This document shows positions 1 to 6,275 of a DNA stretch of 6,275 bases, piece by piece. The stretch is taken from the NCBI GenBank assembly GCA_018610025.1, contig JAHENW010000066.1, positions 1-6,275 on the forward strand, written 5' to 3'. The stretch is from Thermoplasmatota archaeon. Its GTDB lineage: Archaea > Thermoplasmatota > Thermoplasmata > Halarchaeoplasmatales > Halarchaeoplasmataceae. Made by a program: the position numbers and the translations under genes. The notes under the pieces were generated by a model. The model made no database searches. It was not told where the DNA came from and saw only the letters and a program-made list of their open reading frames with translations. The first letter of the stretch is position 1, and every line of letters begins with the position of its first letter.

Positions 1-1
1 A

Positions 2-3000
2 GTGGAAGACTTGTCCTTCGTAAATTGGGTAGGTATCTACCAACCTGGCTATAAACTTGACAGTGATCTGTTGGACCTATCAGGAGATGAACAGTTTGAA
101 GTGCACATATTCGAGGGAGTAGACCCGAGAGTGATAGTCAGGAAGATTGAAGGTGTCGGTGGTGAAGTGATACAGTTAAGGATGGACAGCGAACCTAAGG
201 TGATCACATCCATACCGGCCCAAGAGGTGAAGACCATAGCCAATTTCCACAACGTGAAGATGATCCAGGAGAAGGAGGATATTACCTACAGAACATACAA
301 TGACCAGGCCACGTGGATACATGAAACAAATGAGACGGACAACCGGAAGGTCACCGACCAAGGTATCATAGGGCGCAAGAACTTCACAACCCACGAGGAC
401 GGTCAGCTGGTTACTGTAATGGATTCTGAGCTATGGCGGTGGCACGAGATGTTCACGGACAATAACACCGGCAGTGACCCTATTGGAGATAACCATCGAA
501 AGATTCAGGCTATGTATCCCATGGGAGACGGAGAAGTCGGTGTAGGTGACTATCACGGCACCCATGTTACCGGTTCGGTTTTAGGCGATACAATCAACGG
601 CAGTGATTACCTGACCTATAATAAATACGATGGAAACGCCATCGGTGCAAGGGTGATTTTCCAGGATATAGATTACTCATCAAATGACTGGGGCGCTGTA
701 TACCCTCCAGACGATATGAAGAAGGCATTTCGATGGTCTTATGAGAATGAGAGCCGTATCCACACCAACAGCTGGGGTGGAGGCTCAGGATACGAGGGCC
801 GCGCAATACAGACCGATGACTTCATCTGGAACCATAAGGATTATACCGTACTTTGGGCTAACGGCAATGCTGGCCCAGATCCCAACACTCTTTCTACCCA
901 ACCAGAAGCGAAGAACGCTATCAGCGTTGGAGCCGTACATAATAAGAAATCAGGCGGAGGAAATCAATGGGATGTTGCTGATTTCTCAAGCAGAGGATAT
1001 GCTGATGACGGTCGGATCAAGCCCACCGTGCTTGGTGTGGGTGCTTCGGTAACCTCATCCAATAGGACTGAAGATCAATACGATACTCTCTCAGGTACGA
1101 GCATGGCCACGCCTGGTATAGCAGGATGTATGGCCCAGATAAGGCAGTATTATGAACAAGGGTGGTATCCCACTGGAAGTAAGAATGCCAATAATTCGAT
1201 GAACGCCACTAATTCACTGGTGAAGGCCACTCTGGTCAATGGAGCCCAAGAGATAAGTGGGTCTGGCGCCTACAAGAACGATGCTCGATATCCCAACGGT
1301 GATCAGGGCTGGGGTAGAGTGAATCTAGATAAGTCATTATATTTTGAGAATGATACCCGAAAGATGTTGTCCTACACCTACAACGAACCTCGGGACCAGT
1401 TGTCCACCGGTGAATATAAAGAGATGAAGTTCAAGGTTACCGACACAAGCATGCCGCTTAAAGTGACCATGGCTTGGAGTGATTATCCCGGTGAAGCAGG
1501 TGCAGACGCCACCAACCCTGCCCTGGTGAACGATCTAGATCTGCAGGTCTTTGGTCCATATGGAACCGAATACGTTGGGAACTATTATAGATATTTCAAT
1601 CCTGGGTATTCTGCCCCCAATCCTCAAGGAGATAATCCATGGACCGGTCTTCGATACAGCAAGTTCGACGGCCTGAACGTGGTTGAAGGCGTGAAGTTGA
1701 CCCGTGTTACTGAAGGTACTTATACCGTGAGGATGAGCGCCCATAATGTCCCAGAAGGACCACAGCCTTTCTCTCTAGTAATATCTGGAGGGGTCCAGGA
1801 AACGGTATATCCCAAGAGCGTTATACCCGGCGGCGGCGCAAAGAACGTTTCCACAACCCAGGATGTCGAGGTCATATTCAACAATCAGATGAATACAACT
1901 ATCACCCCGGATTTAGAACAGATAAATGGCACCGACCTAGGTGGATGGAACTTCGAGGGCTGGGAGACCACGGTCAAGGAGAACGATACAGCAGTATGGT
2001 CTCACGATGAGTGGATCCCTGGAGACCATGTGGGTATGAAGATATCCAATTTCACTGATCTAAAAGGACATGAAGGTGAGCCGTATGAATGGTCGTTCGA
2101 TATCATCCCACCATATCAGGTGATGATACGACCGAAGAAGCAGTCCAAATATGGAAACCCAGGAGGAACTGTAACTCATAACCTCACGGTGAATAATACC
2201 GGGTACTACGATGATACCTATGATCTATCTCTACAGGGAGTCCAATGGGAGACCACCTTACTTGACGAGACAGGAACTGAGGAGATATCGTCAGTGAGCA
2301 TCCCGGCGGGAGATGACATGAACGTCACGGTTCGTGTGAACATGTCTGCGTGGGCGGCTCCCGGGGAGAAGGACGAGATAGAACTGATAGCTACCTCCAG
2401 GAATAACACTGATGTGGACAACAATGCGAAGCTGACGACCAAGATAAGACCACCGATACTCGTGGTAGATGATGATACAGGAGGATCAGCCACGGAAACA
2501 TATTTTGAACCGGCATTGAAGGACAATAACTTCGCGTATGATGTCTACAAGGTCGATGCAACCGGCGACGGTCCGAGCAGTGAAGTCATGTCTAATTACG
2601 AAGTGGTAGTTTGGAACACTGCCTACGATTGGGCGAATACTTTAACCGCCAATGACGAGGACAATCTAGCCACCTATCTGGACAACGGGGGAAGACTGTG
2701 GCTCTCCTCCCAGGACTATATCTGGGATAGAGGTGTAACTGCCTTCGCCCAGGACTACCTGATGGTGGACGGCGCTACCCAGGATGTCGGCACCACCGAG
2801 ATCACGGGCATAGCGGGAGACCCGATAAGTGATGGATTGGGAACGATGAACGTCGCCTACCCCTATTATGATTACTCGGATGAACTGACACCTACCGCAA
2901 ATGGTAGCGATACATTTCTGAATCAGAACAACAACCCATGCGATATCCGCTCCGACAATGCTACTTTACCGTACCGGACCGTTTTCTTCGGTTCTGCCTT

Positions 3001-5401
3001 CGAGGCCATACAGAATGACAGCCCTGATAACGGCTCGACGGTGGCTTATCGGGTGATAAATTGGCTGTCTCCGACGGATGTAGCCATGCCCACTTCCGAG
3101 GCAGACCCGAATGGAACGTTGGAGGATGCGTATGGTGGTCAGCAGTTCAATGTATCCTATTCGGCCAGTGACGACTACGGTCTCAGCAATGTCAGTCTTT
3201 GGTACAGGCACGGTCAAGAAGGAAAATGGAAATTGTATGATGATGTTGATGTCACGGGAAATCACGCATATGGCAACTTCACCTTCAACGCTTCTGAAGA
3301 AGGGCATTATTACTTCTACACTAAAGCCCGGGACACCTCAGGGATCAACGAGAAGGCTCCGGAGACATACGATACGAAGACCTATGTAGATACAACCAAT
3401 CCAAATATCATCGAAACAGTGCCTGCAGATGGAGCGAGAGAGGTGGATTTCTCTCAAGATGTGAAGGTCATATATGATGATACCATGAATACTAGTACTG
3501 AGCCCACCCTCACTCAGATTGAGGGCACTGATCCCGGCGGTTGGAACTTTGAGGGATGGTCATCCACATATCAGGACAACGATACTGCAGTCTGGAGCCA
3601 TAACGATTGGAACATGGGTGAAACCATCACCTTGAACGTGACTGGTGGGAAGAATGTACTCGATTTAGAGGCTAAATCTGGGCAGTGGTCATTTCTCACG
3701 GTAGACACCCGATCCCCCTCCATAATGGATGATACACCGAGACCCACCACTGGAGAGGACCTTATCTTTAATGCTAGTGTGGAAGATAACGTAGAAGTGG
3801 ATTCCGTGTTTGTCCATTACCGGACCGATATGACAGCAGCTAAAAATCTTACGATGAACTATGTGGGCGGGGATCATTATGAGACCACGGTGACGATATC
3901 ACCTAATGCGACGGAAATCCATTATAACATCTCGGCGAAAGATGCAAGTGATAATTGGAACGAAACAGGAGTGATCCAGAGGGCAGTGATAGATAACGAT
4001 AAACCAGTGGTCATGGATAACAGCCCGAGCAATGCGGCTACAGGTAAAACCTACACATTCAACGTCACAGCACGAGATAATATAGAAGTGAAGAGGGTAT
4101 TCATCACCTACTGGACAGATGCTACCGGCTCAGTGAATGACACCATGGGTGCGGTCGGAAAAGGTTACTATGAAAAGACCTTCAAGGTCCCGTCCAACGC
4201 CACAGTCCTTCAATACACGATATCTGCGAAGGACACCAGTGGAAATTGGATAGAGACGAGTCAATCTGAGATAGACGTTCAGGACGTTATATCCCCTGAG
4301 GCATGGGCTGGAAGTGATCGAACTATAAGCCAAGGGACGACAGTGACTTTCGATGGCTCTGGATCGAGCGATAATATAGAAATAACTTCTTTCACCTGGT
4401 CTTTCAACTACAACGGCACGACCCAAACGCTGTCAGGGCAGACAGCCCAGTTCACCTTCTATGAGAAAGGAAATTATACCGTTACCCTGACCGTAGAAGA
4501 CGGTGAGGGGAACAGCGACACCGATACCATGGACATAAGAGTGAAAGAAGAGGTCTCAGCGGATACAACTTCGCCCTCTCTCAAAGATGATAGTGGAACC
4601 GCTCCACAGACGGGAGAAGAGTTCACATTTAAAGCCGAAGCTAGTGATAATATAGAAGTGGATACGGTAAGAATGGTATATTGGACCGATGTGTCTCCGA
4701 AGAGCAATGTCACCATGAAGAACACTGGTGGAAAGATATTCGAAAAGACAGCCACCCTACAAGAAGGAGCAACGGAACTTCATTACAAACTGATGGCTGT
4801 GGACACATCAGGCAATCGGAATGTTACTGATGTAAAGACGCTCTCTGTGGAGGACGTTATCAGTCCCACTGCGGATGCGGGAGAAGACCAGACAGTGATA
4901 AGTGGAAGTAAACTGGTATTGAACGGCCTGGGTTCAAAGGACAATATCGGCATCGTGAATTACACCTGGGAAGTCACCTACGATGGAAAGACCAAAACGT
5001 ACCACGGAGCATCGCCAGGTGTAGAGTTCGAAGACGATGGAACATATCAGATAAAACTAATCACAGAGGATGGAGCAGGAAATACTGACACAAACATTGT
5101 AGAGTACACCGTCGAACAGGCACCTACCGGAGAGGCGGGACCAACAGAGGGCTTAAGTGACACCGTTGGTTTCAACTTCTGGTTGATACCTCTACTGATA
5201 GCGATAATCATCATCTTCATCCTCATCGGAGTGATCCTGAAACAGAGAAGCTCTGAGGAGGAAGAATATTACGGTGAAGAGCCATTCGGCGAAGAACCCG
5301 GCGGGCCAGAAGAACCAGGAATGGAAGAAGGATCCGGTGAAGGAGAAGAGACCTTCGGTGAAGAAGGTTTCGAGGAAACGGAAGAAGAAAGTGAATGGTG
5401 A
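2..5401 (+). CDS. Membrane-anchored subtilisin-like (S8, Kp43-type) serine protease with Ig-like, GATase-like and PKD domains; 5' partial
   Basis: Predicted secreted endopeptidase that cleaves proteins outside the cell and stays tethered to the membrane. The frame is open from the window edge. The GTG at base 2 is probably internal, because the protein begins inside a propeptide-like region and lacks a signal peptide. Domains by visible residue: propeptide end 1-110; S8 catalytic domain about 130-442 with D141, H185 (HGTHVTG), oxyanion N289 (ANGNAGP) and S367 (GTSMATP); Kp43-like beta-sandwich about 445-600 with an LVNDLDL motif at 508-514; Big_5-like Ig domain 603-702; CARDB/NEW3-like domain 705-816; GATase-like domain 818-1023 starting PILVVDDD; Ig-like domain 1027-1132; second Big_5-like domain 1134-1233; Ig-like modules 1239-1334, 1335-1427 and 1525-1618; PKD domains 1431-1518 and 1621-1706; transmembrane helix 1726-1746; acidic tail 1750-1799. 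About 44 N-glycosylation sequons and only two cysteines (C376, C980) are visible. The protease assignment is firm; stalk-domain family names come from sequence appearance only. Confidence 0.95.
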   Translation: MEDLSFVNWVGIYQPGYKLDSDLLDLSGDEQFEVHIFEGVDPRVIVRKIEGVGGEVIQLRMDSEPKVITSIPAQEVKTIANFHNVKMIQEKEDITYRTYNDQATWIHETNETDNRKVTDQGIIGRKNFTTHEDGQLVTVMDSELWRWHEMFTDNNTGSDPIGDNHRKIQAMYPMGDGEVGVGDYHGTHVTGSVLGDTINGSDYLTYNKYDGNAIGARVIFQDIDYSSNDWGAVYPPDDMKKAFRWSYENESRIHTNSWGGGSGYEGRAIQTDDFIWNHKDYTVLWANGNAGPDPNTLSTQPEAKNAISVGAVHNKKSGGGNQWDVADFSSRGYADDGRIKPTVLGVGASVTSSNRTEDQYDTLSGTSMATPGIAGCMAQIRQYYEQGWYPTGSKNANNSMNATNSLVKATLVNGAQEISGSGAYKNDARYPNGDQGWGRVNLDKSLYFENDTRKMLSYTYNEPRDQLSTGEYKEMKFKVTDTSMPLKVTMAWSDYPGEAGADATNPALVNDLDLQVFGPYGTEYVGNYYRYFNPGYSAPNPQGDNPWTGLRYSKFDGLNVVEGVKLTRVTEGTYTVRMSAHNVPEGPQPFSLVISGGVQETVYPKSVIPGGGAKNVSTTQDVEVIFNNQMNTTITPDLEQINGTDLGGWNFEGWETTVKENDTAVWSHDEWIPGDHVGMKISNFTDLKGHEGEPYEWSFDIIPPYQVMIRPKKQSKYGNPGGTVTHNLTVNNTGYYDDTYDLSLQGVQWETTLLDETGTEEISSVSIPAGDDMNVTVRVNMSAWAAPGEKDEIELIATSRNNTDVDNNAKLTTKIRPPILVVDDDTGGSATETYFEPALKDNNFAYDVYKVDATGDGPSSEVMSNYEVVVWNTAYDWANTLTANDEDNLATYLDNGGRLWLSSQDYIWDRGVTAFAQDYLMVDGATQDVGTTEITGIAGDPISDGLGTMNVAYPYYDYSDELTPTANGSDTFLNQNNNPCDIRSDNATLPYRTVFFGSAFEAIQNDSPDNGSTVAYRVINWLSPTDVAMPTSEADPNGTLEDAYGGQQFNVSYSASDDYGLSNVSLWYRHGQEGKWKLYDDVDVTGNHAYGNFTFNASEEGHYYFYTKARDTSGINEKAPETYDTKTYVDTTNPNIIETVPADGAREVDFSQDVKVIYDDTMNTSTEPTLTQIEGTDPGGWNFEGWSSTYQDNDTAVWSHNDWNMGETITLNVTGGKNVLDLEAKSGQWSFLTVDTRSPSIMDDTPRPTTGEDLIFNASVEDNVEVDSVFVHYRTDMTAAKNLTMNYVGGDHYETTVTISPNATEIHYNISAKDASDNWNETGVIQRAVIDNDKPVVMDNSPSNAATGKTYTFNVTARDNIEVKRVFITYWTDATGSVNDTMGAVGKGYYEKTFKVPSNATVLQYTISAKDTSGNWIETSQSEIDVQDVISPEAWAGSDRTISQGTTVTFDGSGSSDNIEITSFTWSFNYNGTTQTLSGQTAQFTFYEKGNYTVTLTVEDGEGNSDTDTMDIRVKEEVSADTTSPSLKDDSGTAPQTGEEFTFKAEASDNIEVDTVRMVYWTDVSPKSNVTMKNTGGKIFEKTATLQEGATELHYKLMAVDTSGNRNVTDVKTLSVEDVISPTADAGEDQTVISGSKLVLNGLGSKDNIGIVNYTWEVTYDGKTKTYHGASPGVEFEDDGTYQIKLITEDGAGNTDTNIVEYTVEQAPTGEAGPTEGLSDTVGFNFWLIPLLIAIIIIFILIGVILKQRSSEEEEYYGEEPFGEEPGGPEEPGMEEGSGEGEETFGEEGFEETEEESEW
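392..1327 (+). other. S8 peptidase catalytic domain within the large protease
   Basis: All elements of a subtilisin fold appear in the expected order and spacing. The Asp motif is VTVMDSEL (D141), the His motif GDYHGTHVTG (H185), the oxyanion-hole Asn is in ANGNAGP (N289), and the nucleophile is S367 in SGTSMATPG. An NSWGGG segment matches the substrate-binding strand of the family, and AKNAISVGA, FSSRG and DGRIKPTV are typical S8 landmarks before the Ser. The only unusual position is Glu143 after Asp-Ser, where the family normally has Gly (D-T/S-G). All catalytic residues are present, so I expect an active enzyme. Confidence 0.95.
1808..2107 (+). repeat. Ig-like (Big_5/SbsA-type) domain, copy 1 of a dispersed intragenic pair
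   Basis: Residues 603-702 form a beta-rich module. It contains GTDLGGWNFEGW (643-654), then NDTAVWSH, and closes with an EWSF strand. The same landmarks recur at residues 1134-1233, 532 residues later. At DNA level the shared WNFEGW and DTAVWSH stretches differ mostly at synonymous positions. That points to an old duplication held at protein level rather than a recent copy. The Big_5 family name rests on the opening pattern (P-x-x-GA-x-x-V followed by V-x-V-I-F/Y and a Met-Asn) and is an inference. Confidence 0.75.
2453..3070 (+). other. Class-I glutamine amidotransferase-like (flavodoxin-like alpha/beta) domain within the protease
   Basis: Residues 818-1023 begin with a hydrophobic strand ending in three aspartates (PILVVDDD). 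They continue through YEVVVWNT, an ATYLDNGGRLWLSSQD segment, and finish with VAYRVINWL. Strand-DDD, then YxxVxW, then a L-xNGGxLxxSxxD block is the pattern of GATase1-like domains embedded in secreted and surface proteases and adhesins. The position where true amidotransferases have a nucleophilic Cys reads WLSSQD with no Cys, so an amidotransferase reaction is not expected. A structural or ligand-binding role is inferred. Confidence 0.7.
3401..3700 (+). repeat. Ig-like (Big_5/SbsA-type) domain, copy 2 of a dispersed intragenic pair
   Basis: Residues 1134-1233 repeat the module at 603-702. They share the GTDxGGWNFEGW core (here 1175-1186), the NDTAVWSH block and a final QWSF strand. The beta-strand opening differs (VIYDDTMNTS against VIFNNQMNTT) but aligns without large gaps. 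Between the two copies lie the CARDB-like, GATase-like and another Ig-like domain, so this is a dispersed duplication and not a tandem one. Confidence 0.75.
3716..4003 (+). repeat. Ig-like stalk module A1
   Basis: Residues 1239-1334 are the first of three related Ig-like modules. Landmarks are P-S-I-M-D-D near the start, EDNVEVDSVFVHYRTD in the middle, and a C-terminal strand HYNISAKDASDNWNET. The same pattern, x-DN-V/I-EV-x-x-V then Y-W/R-TD then Y-x-x-x-A-x-D-x-S-x-N, recurs at residues 1335-1427 and 1525-1618. Unlike the two later copies, this one is not followed by a PKD domain. Confidence 0.7.
4004..4573 (+). repeat. Ig-like plus PKD bimodule, unit 1
   Basis: Residues 1335-1524 combine Ig-like module A2 (TARDNIEV, YWTDATGS, ISAKDTSGNW) with a PKD domain starting after QDVISP. 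The PKD part shows FDGSGSSDN, SFTWSF and YTVTLTVEDGEGN, the usual PKD signature. The unit is 190 codons long and is followed directly by a second unit of the same order. The 15-base string gataatatagaagtg at 4076-4090 recurs at 4646-4660, exactly 570 bases later. Confidence 0.8.
4574..5119 (+). repeat. Ig-like plus PKD bimodule, unit 2
   Basis: Residues 1525-1706 repeat unit 1 in register. Ig-like module A3 has EASDNIEV, YWTDVSPKS and AVDTSGNRN, and is followed by EDVISP and a second PKD domain. This PKD copy is more diverged: LNGLGSKDN replaces FDGSGSSDN, and YQIKLITEDGAGN replaces YTVTLTVEDGEGN. The shared ggacgttat at 4282-4290 and 4852-4860 shows the same 570-base period. This is the last extracellular domain before a short Pro/Gly/Thr linker and the membrane helix. 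Confidence 0.8.
5177..5398 (+). other. C-terminal transmembrane anchor and glutamate-rich cytoplasmic tail of the protease
   Basis: Residues 1726-1746 are an uninterrupted hydrophobic helix rich in Ile and Leu. It is followed by K-Q-R as a positive stop-transfer signal. The last 50 residues (1750-1799) contain 23 glutamates with Gly, Pro and aromatic residues, including repeated FGEE and GEEP motifs. With an exported N-terminus this gives a type-I topology, with the protease outside and the acidic tail in the cytoplasm. No LPXTG or PGF-CTERM sorting motif is seen, so the protein is predicted to stay as an integral membrane protein. Confidence 0.85.
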
Positions 5402-5458
5402 AGACAGAGTAGAAAGAACGAATCCAAAGATATACCAAAAACCCCTTACCCTTTTCCT

Positions 5459-5478
5459 CTTTGTTTTTTTATTCCTTC
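5459..5478 (+). terminator. Probable oligo-T transcription terminator after the protease gene
   Basis: About 60 bases after the stop codon the + strand becomes pyrimidine-rich and contains a run of seven T (5464-5470) flanked by more T-rich sequence. I see no convincing GC-rich stem before it. Termination at T-tracts without a hairpin is the usual archaeal mode. The convergent - strand gene has only a short T5 on its own strand (opposite 5437-5441), a weaker candidate terminator in the same 102-base gap (5402-5503). Confidence 0.55.
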
Positions 5479-5503
5479 TAACCCTCGAGCTCTTTATCCT
5501 GAT

Positions 5504-6275
5504 TCATACTATGAAAATGAAGCGCAGGGCGAATATCAGGAGTGCAAGTATACAGGTCCCCTCGAATATGGCCTTTGAATCGAAGAGTTTGTAATACAGT
5601 GGGACCACCACCATCAAGGAGCCGAATAGGAGGAGATCTCCTAAAGAATGAAAATAGTAGATCGGGAGTGAGAAGAGCAGTAAAAGTAGAAGGCAGACTT
5701 TTAAGTCTGAGGCATTTTGTAAGACCACCTTAAGCCCGCCCTCTAGCTCCTCCTTTGACTCGCCCTCACTCTCTCTCAGCAGACTCGATAGATTATACAA
5801 GAGGTAAACAACGATGACGATCCAAATTAACATCACGAGGATATCTAGATCCATAGCCGGAGTCCTCATCAGACGGTAACTTTGGATGTCAGTGAATTCT
5901 CCACCAGAATACTCCATGACCTGTGCTATCCAGAACCCAGGGGTGTAGAAGGCGAAGAGGAAGGAAAAAAGAGACAGGAGGGTGAGTTTTACTACTTCTC
6001 TATCTTTTTTAGTATAGGTGAAGACGAAGGAAATCACCGCCCATATTATGGCTATAAGAAATGTGTACCATCCCAGTATGAAACTGAAGAATAGACCACT
6101 CATCAGGTATCCAAAGCATAGCTGTTTGTAGTGATACATGGAGATGTTTTCAGTCGATAGTGGAGAGTTTTTTTCCCTTCCCTTCCCTCTCTTAAAACTG
6201 GACATCTCATCTAGGAGCGACGAGAACTGAAAGAGGAGGAACACGGAGACACCGGCTAGGAAGATATAGGGTAAG
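5504..6275 (-). CDS. Unrecognised polytopic membrane protein, 5' partial
   Basis: I do not recognise the family. The frame is open to the window edge, giving 256 visible residues. A GTG at 6244-6242 lies inside the first hydrophobic helix and an ATG at 6205-6203 lies just after it. Neither has a clear ribosome binding site, so the true start is probably beyond 6275. Hydrophobic segments, counted from the edge codon, fall at about 1-21, 52-70, 71-88, 97-120, 143-163, 192-208, 213-230 and 238-256, suggesting about eight helices. Lysine/arginine-rich loops (27-35 and 89-97) and a charged, Glu-rich loop (167-192) fall on one side, fitting the cytoplasm. The segment at 121-142, with EYSGGEF and RTPAMD, would be external. 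No catalytic or transport motif is evident. It converges on the protease gene and so is transcribed separately. Confidence 0.8.
   Translation of the reverse strand, partial: LPYIFLAGVSVFLLFQFSSLLDEMSSFKRGKGREKNSPLSTENISMYHYKQLCFGYLMSGLFFSFILGWYTFLIAIIWAVISFVFTYTKKDREVVKLTLLSLFSFLFAFYTPGFWIAQVMEYSGGEFTDIQSYRLMRTPAMDLDILVMLIWIVIVVYLLYNLSSLLRESEGESKEELEGGLKVVLQNASDLKVCLLLLLLFSLPIYYFHSLGDLLLFGSLMVVVPLYYKLFDSKAIFEGTCILALLIFALRFIFIV

Noticed and set aside
2..4. GTG at base 2 as the true start of the protease
   Set aside because: There is no signal peptide or upstream sequence to judge it, and the first residues already look like the interior of an S8 propeptide.
2966..3307. A 113-codon antisense reading frame inside the protease gene
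   Set aside because: It lies wholly within a strongly supported coding region, has no recognisable domain, and is explained as a shadow frame.
5102..5250. Possible LPXTG or PGF-CTERM sorting signal before the C-terminal helix
   Set aside because: No LPXTG or PGF motif precedes the helix, and the 50-residue tail after it is too long for a sorting signal.
5402..5503. A small RNA or small gene in the convergent gap
   Set aside because: The gap is only 102 bases, pyrimidine-rich, with no promoter-like element or stable stem that I can see.
5274..5594. A + strand reading frame overlapping the 3' end of the protease gene, with a hydrophobic stretch
   Set aside because: It begins out of frame inside the acidic tail, and its hydrophobic part is the translation of the T-rich terminator region. 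It also overlaps the end of the convergent gene.
5882..6094. A + strand 70-codon frame opposite the membrane protein
   Set aside because: It is antisense to a frame with clear alternating hydrophobic and charged segments, and its own product is low-complexity and charged with no motif.

Overview
The window is almost filled by one very large gene on the + strand. It encodes a cell-surface subtilisin-like (family S8, Kp43-type) serine protease. At least 1,799 codons are visible, and the 5' end, which should carry the signal peptide, lies before the first base. After a short convergent gap, a second gene on the - strand encodes an unrecognised polytopic membrane protein, cut by the right edge. 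I see no RNA genes, CRISPR array, insertion sequence or phage genes.

The organism is most likely an archaeon, plausibly an uncultured euryarchaeon of the Thermoplasmata type. The pointers are indirect: heavy use of ATA (Ile) and AGA/AGG (Arg) codons, an oligo-T tract rather than a clear hairpin after the large gene, about 44 N-X-S/T sequons in the big protein, and a type-I membrane anchor ending in a glutamate-rich tail. No marker gene is present, so this assignment is tentative.

Layout: 2-5401 (+) is the protease. In order it has the end of a propeptide, the S8 catalytic domain (D141, H185, N289, S367), a C-terminal beta-sandwich, Ig-like domain copy 1, a CARDB/NEW3-like beta domain, a class-I-glutamine-amidotransferase-like domain, another Ig-like domain, Ig-like domain copy 2, three related Ig-like modules alternating with two PKD domains, one transmembrane helix and a 50-residue acidic tail. 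5402-5503 is the convergent intergenic gap with a T-rich probable terminator. 5504-6275 (-) is the partial membrane protein with about eight transmembrane segments.

The protease is best read as a membrane-tethered exoenzyme: a catalytic head held away from the cell by a long stalk of about eight beta-rich domains plus one alpha/beta domain, probably degrading extracellular protein. The convergent membrane protein belongs to a different transcription unit, and nothing visible ties it to the protease.
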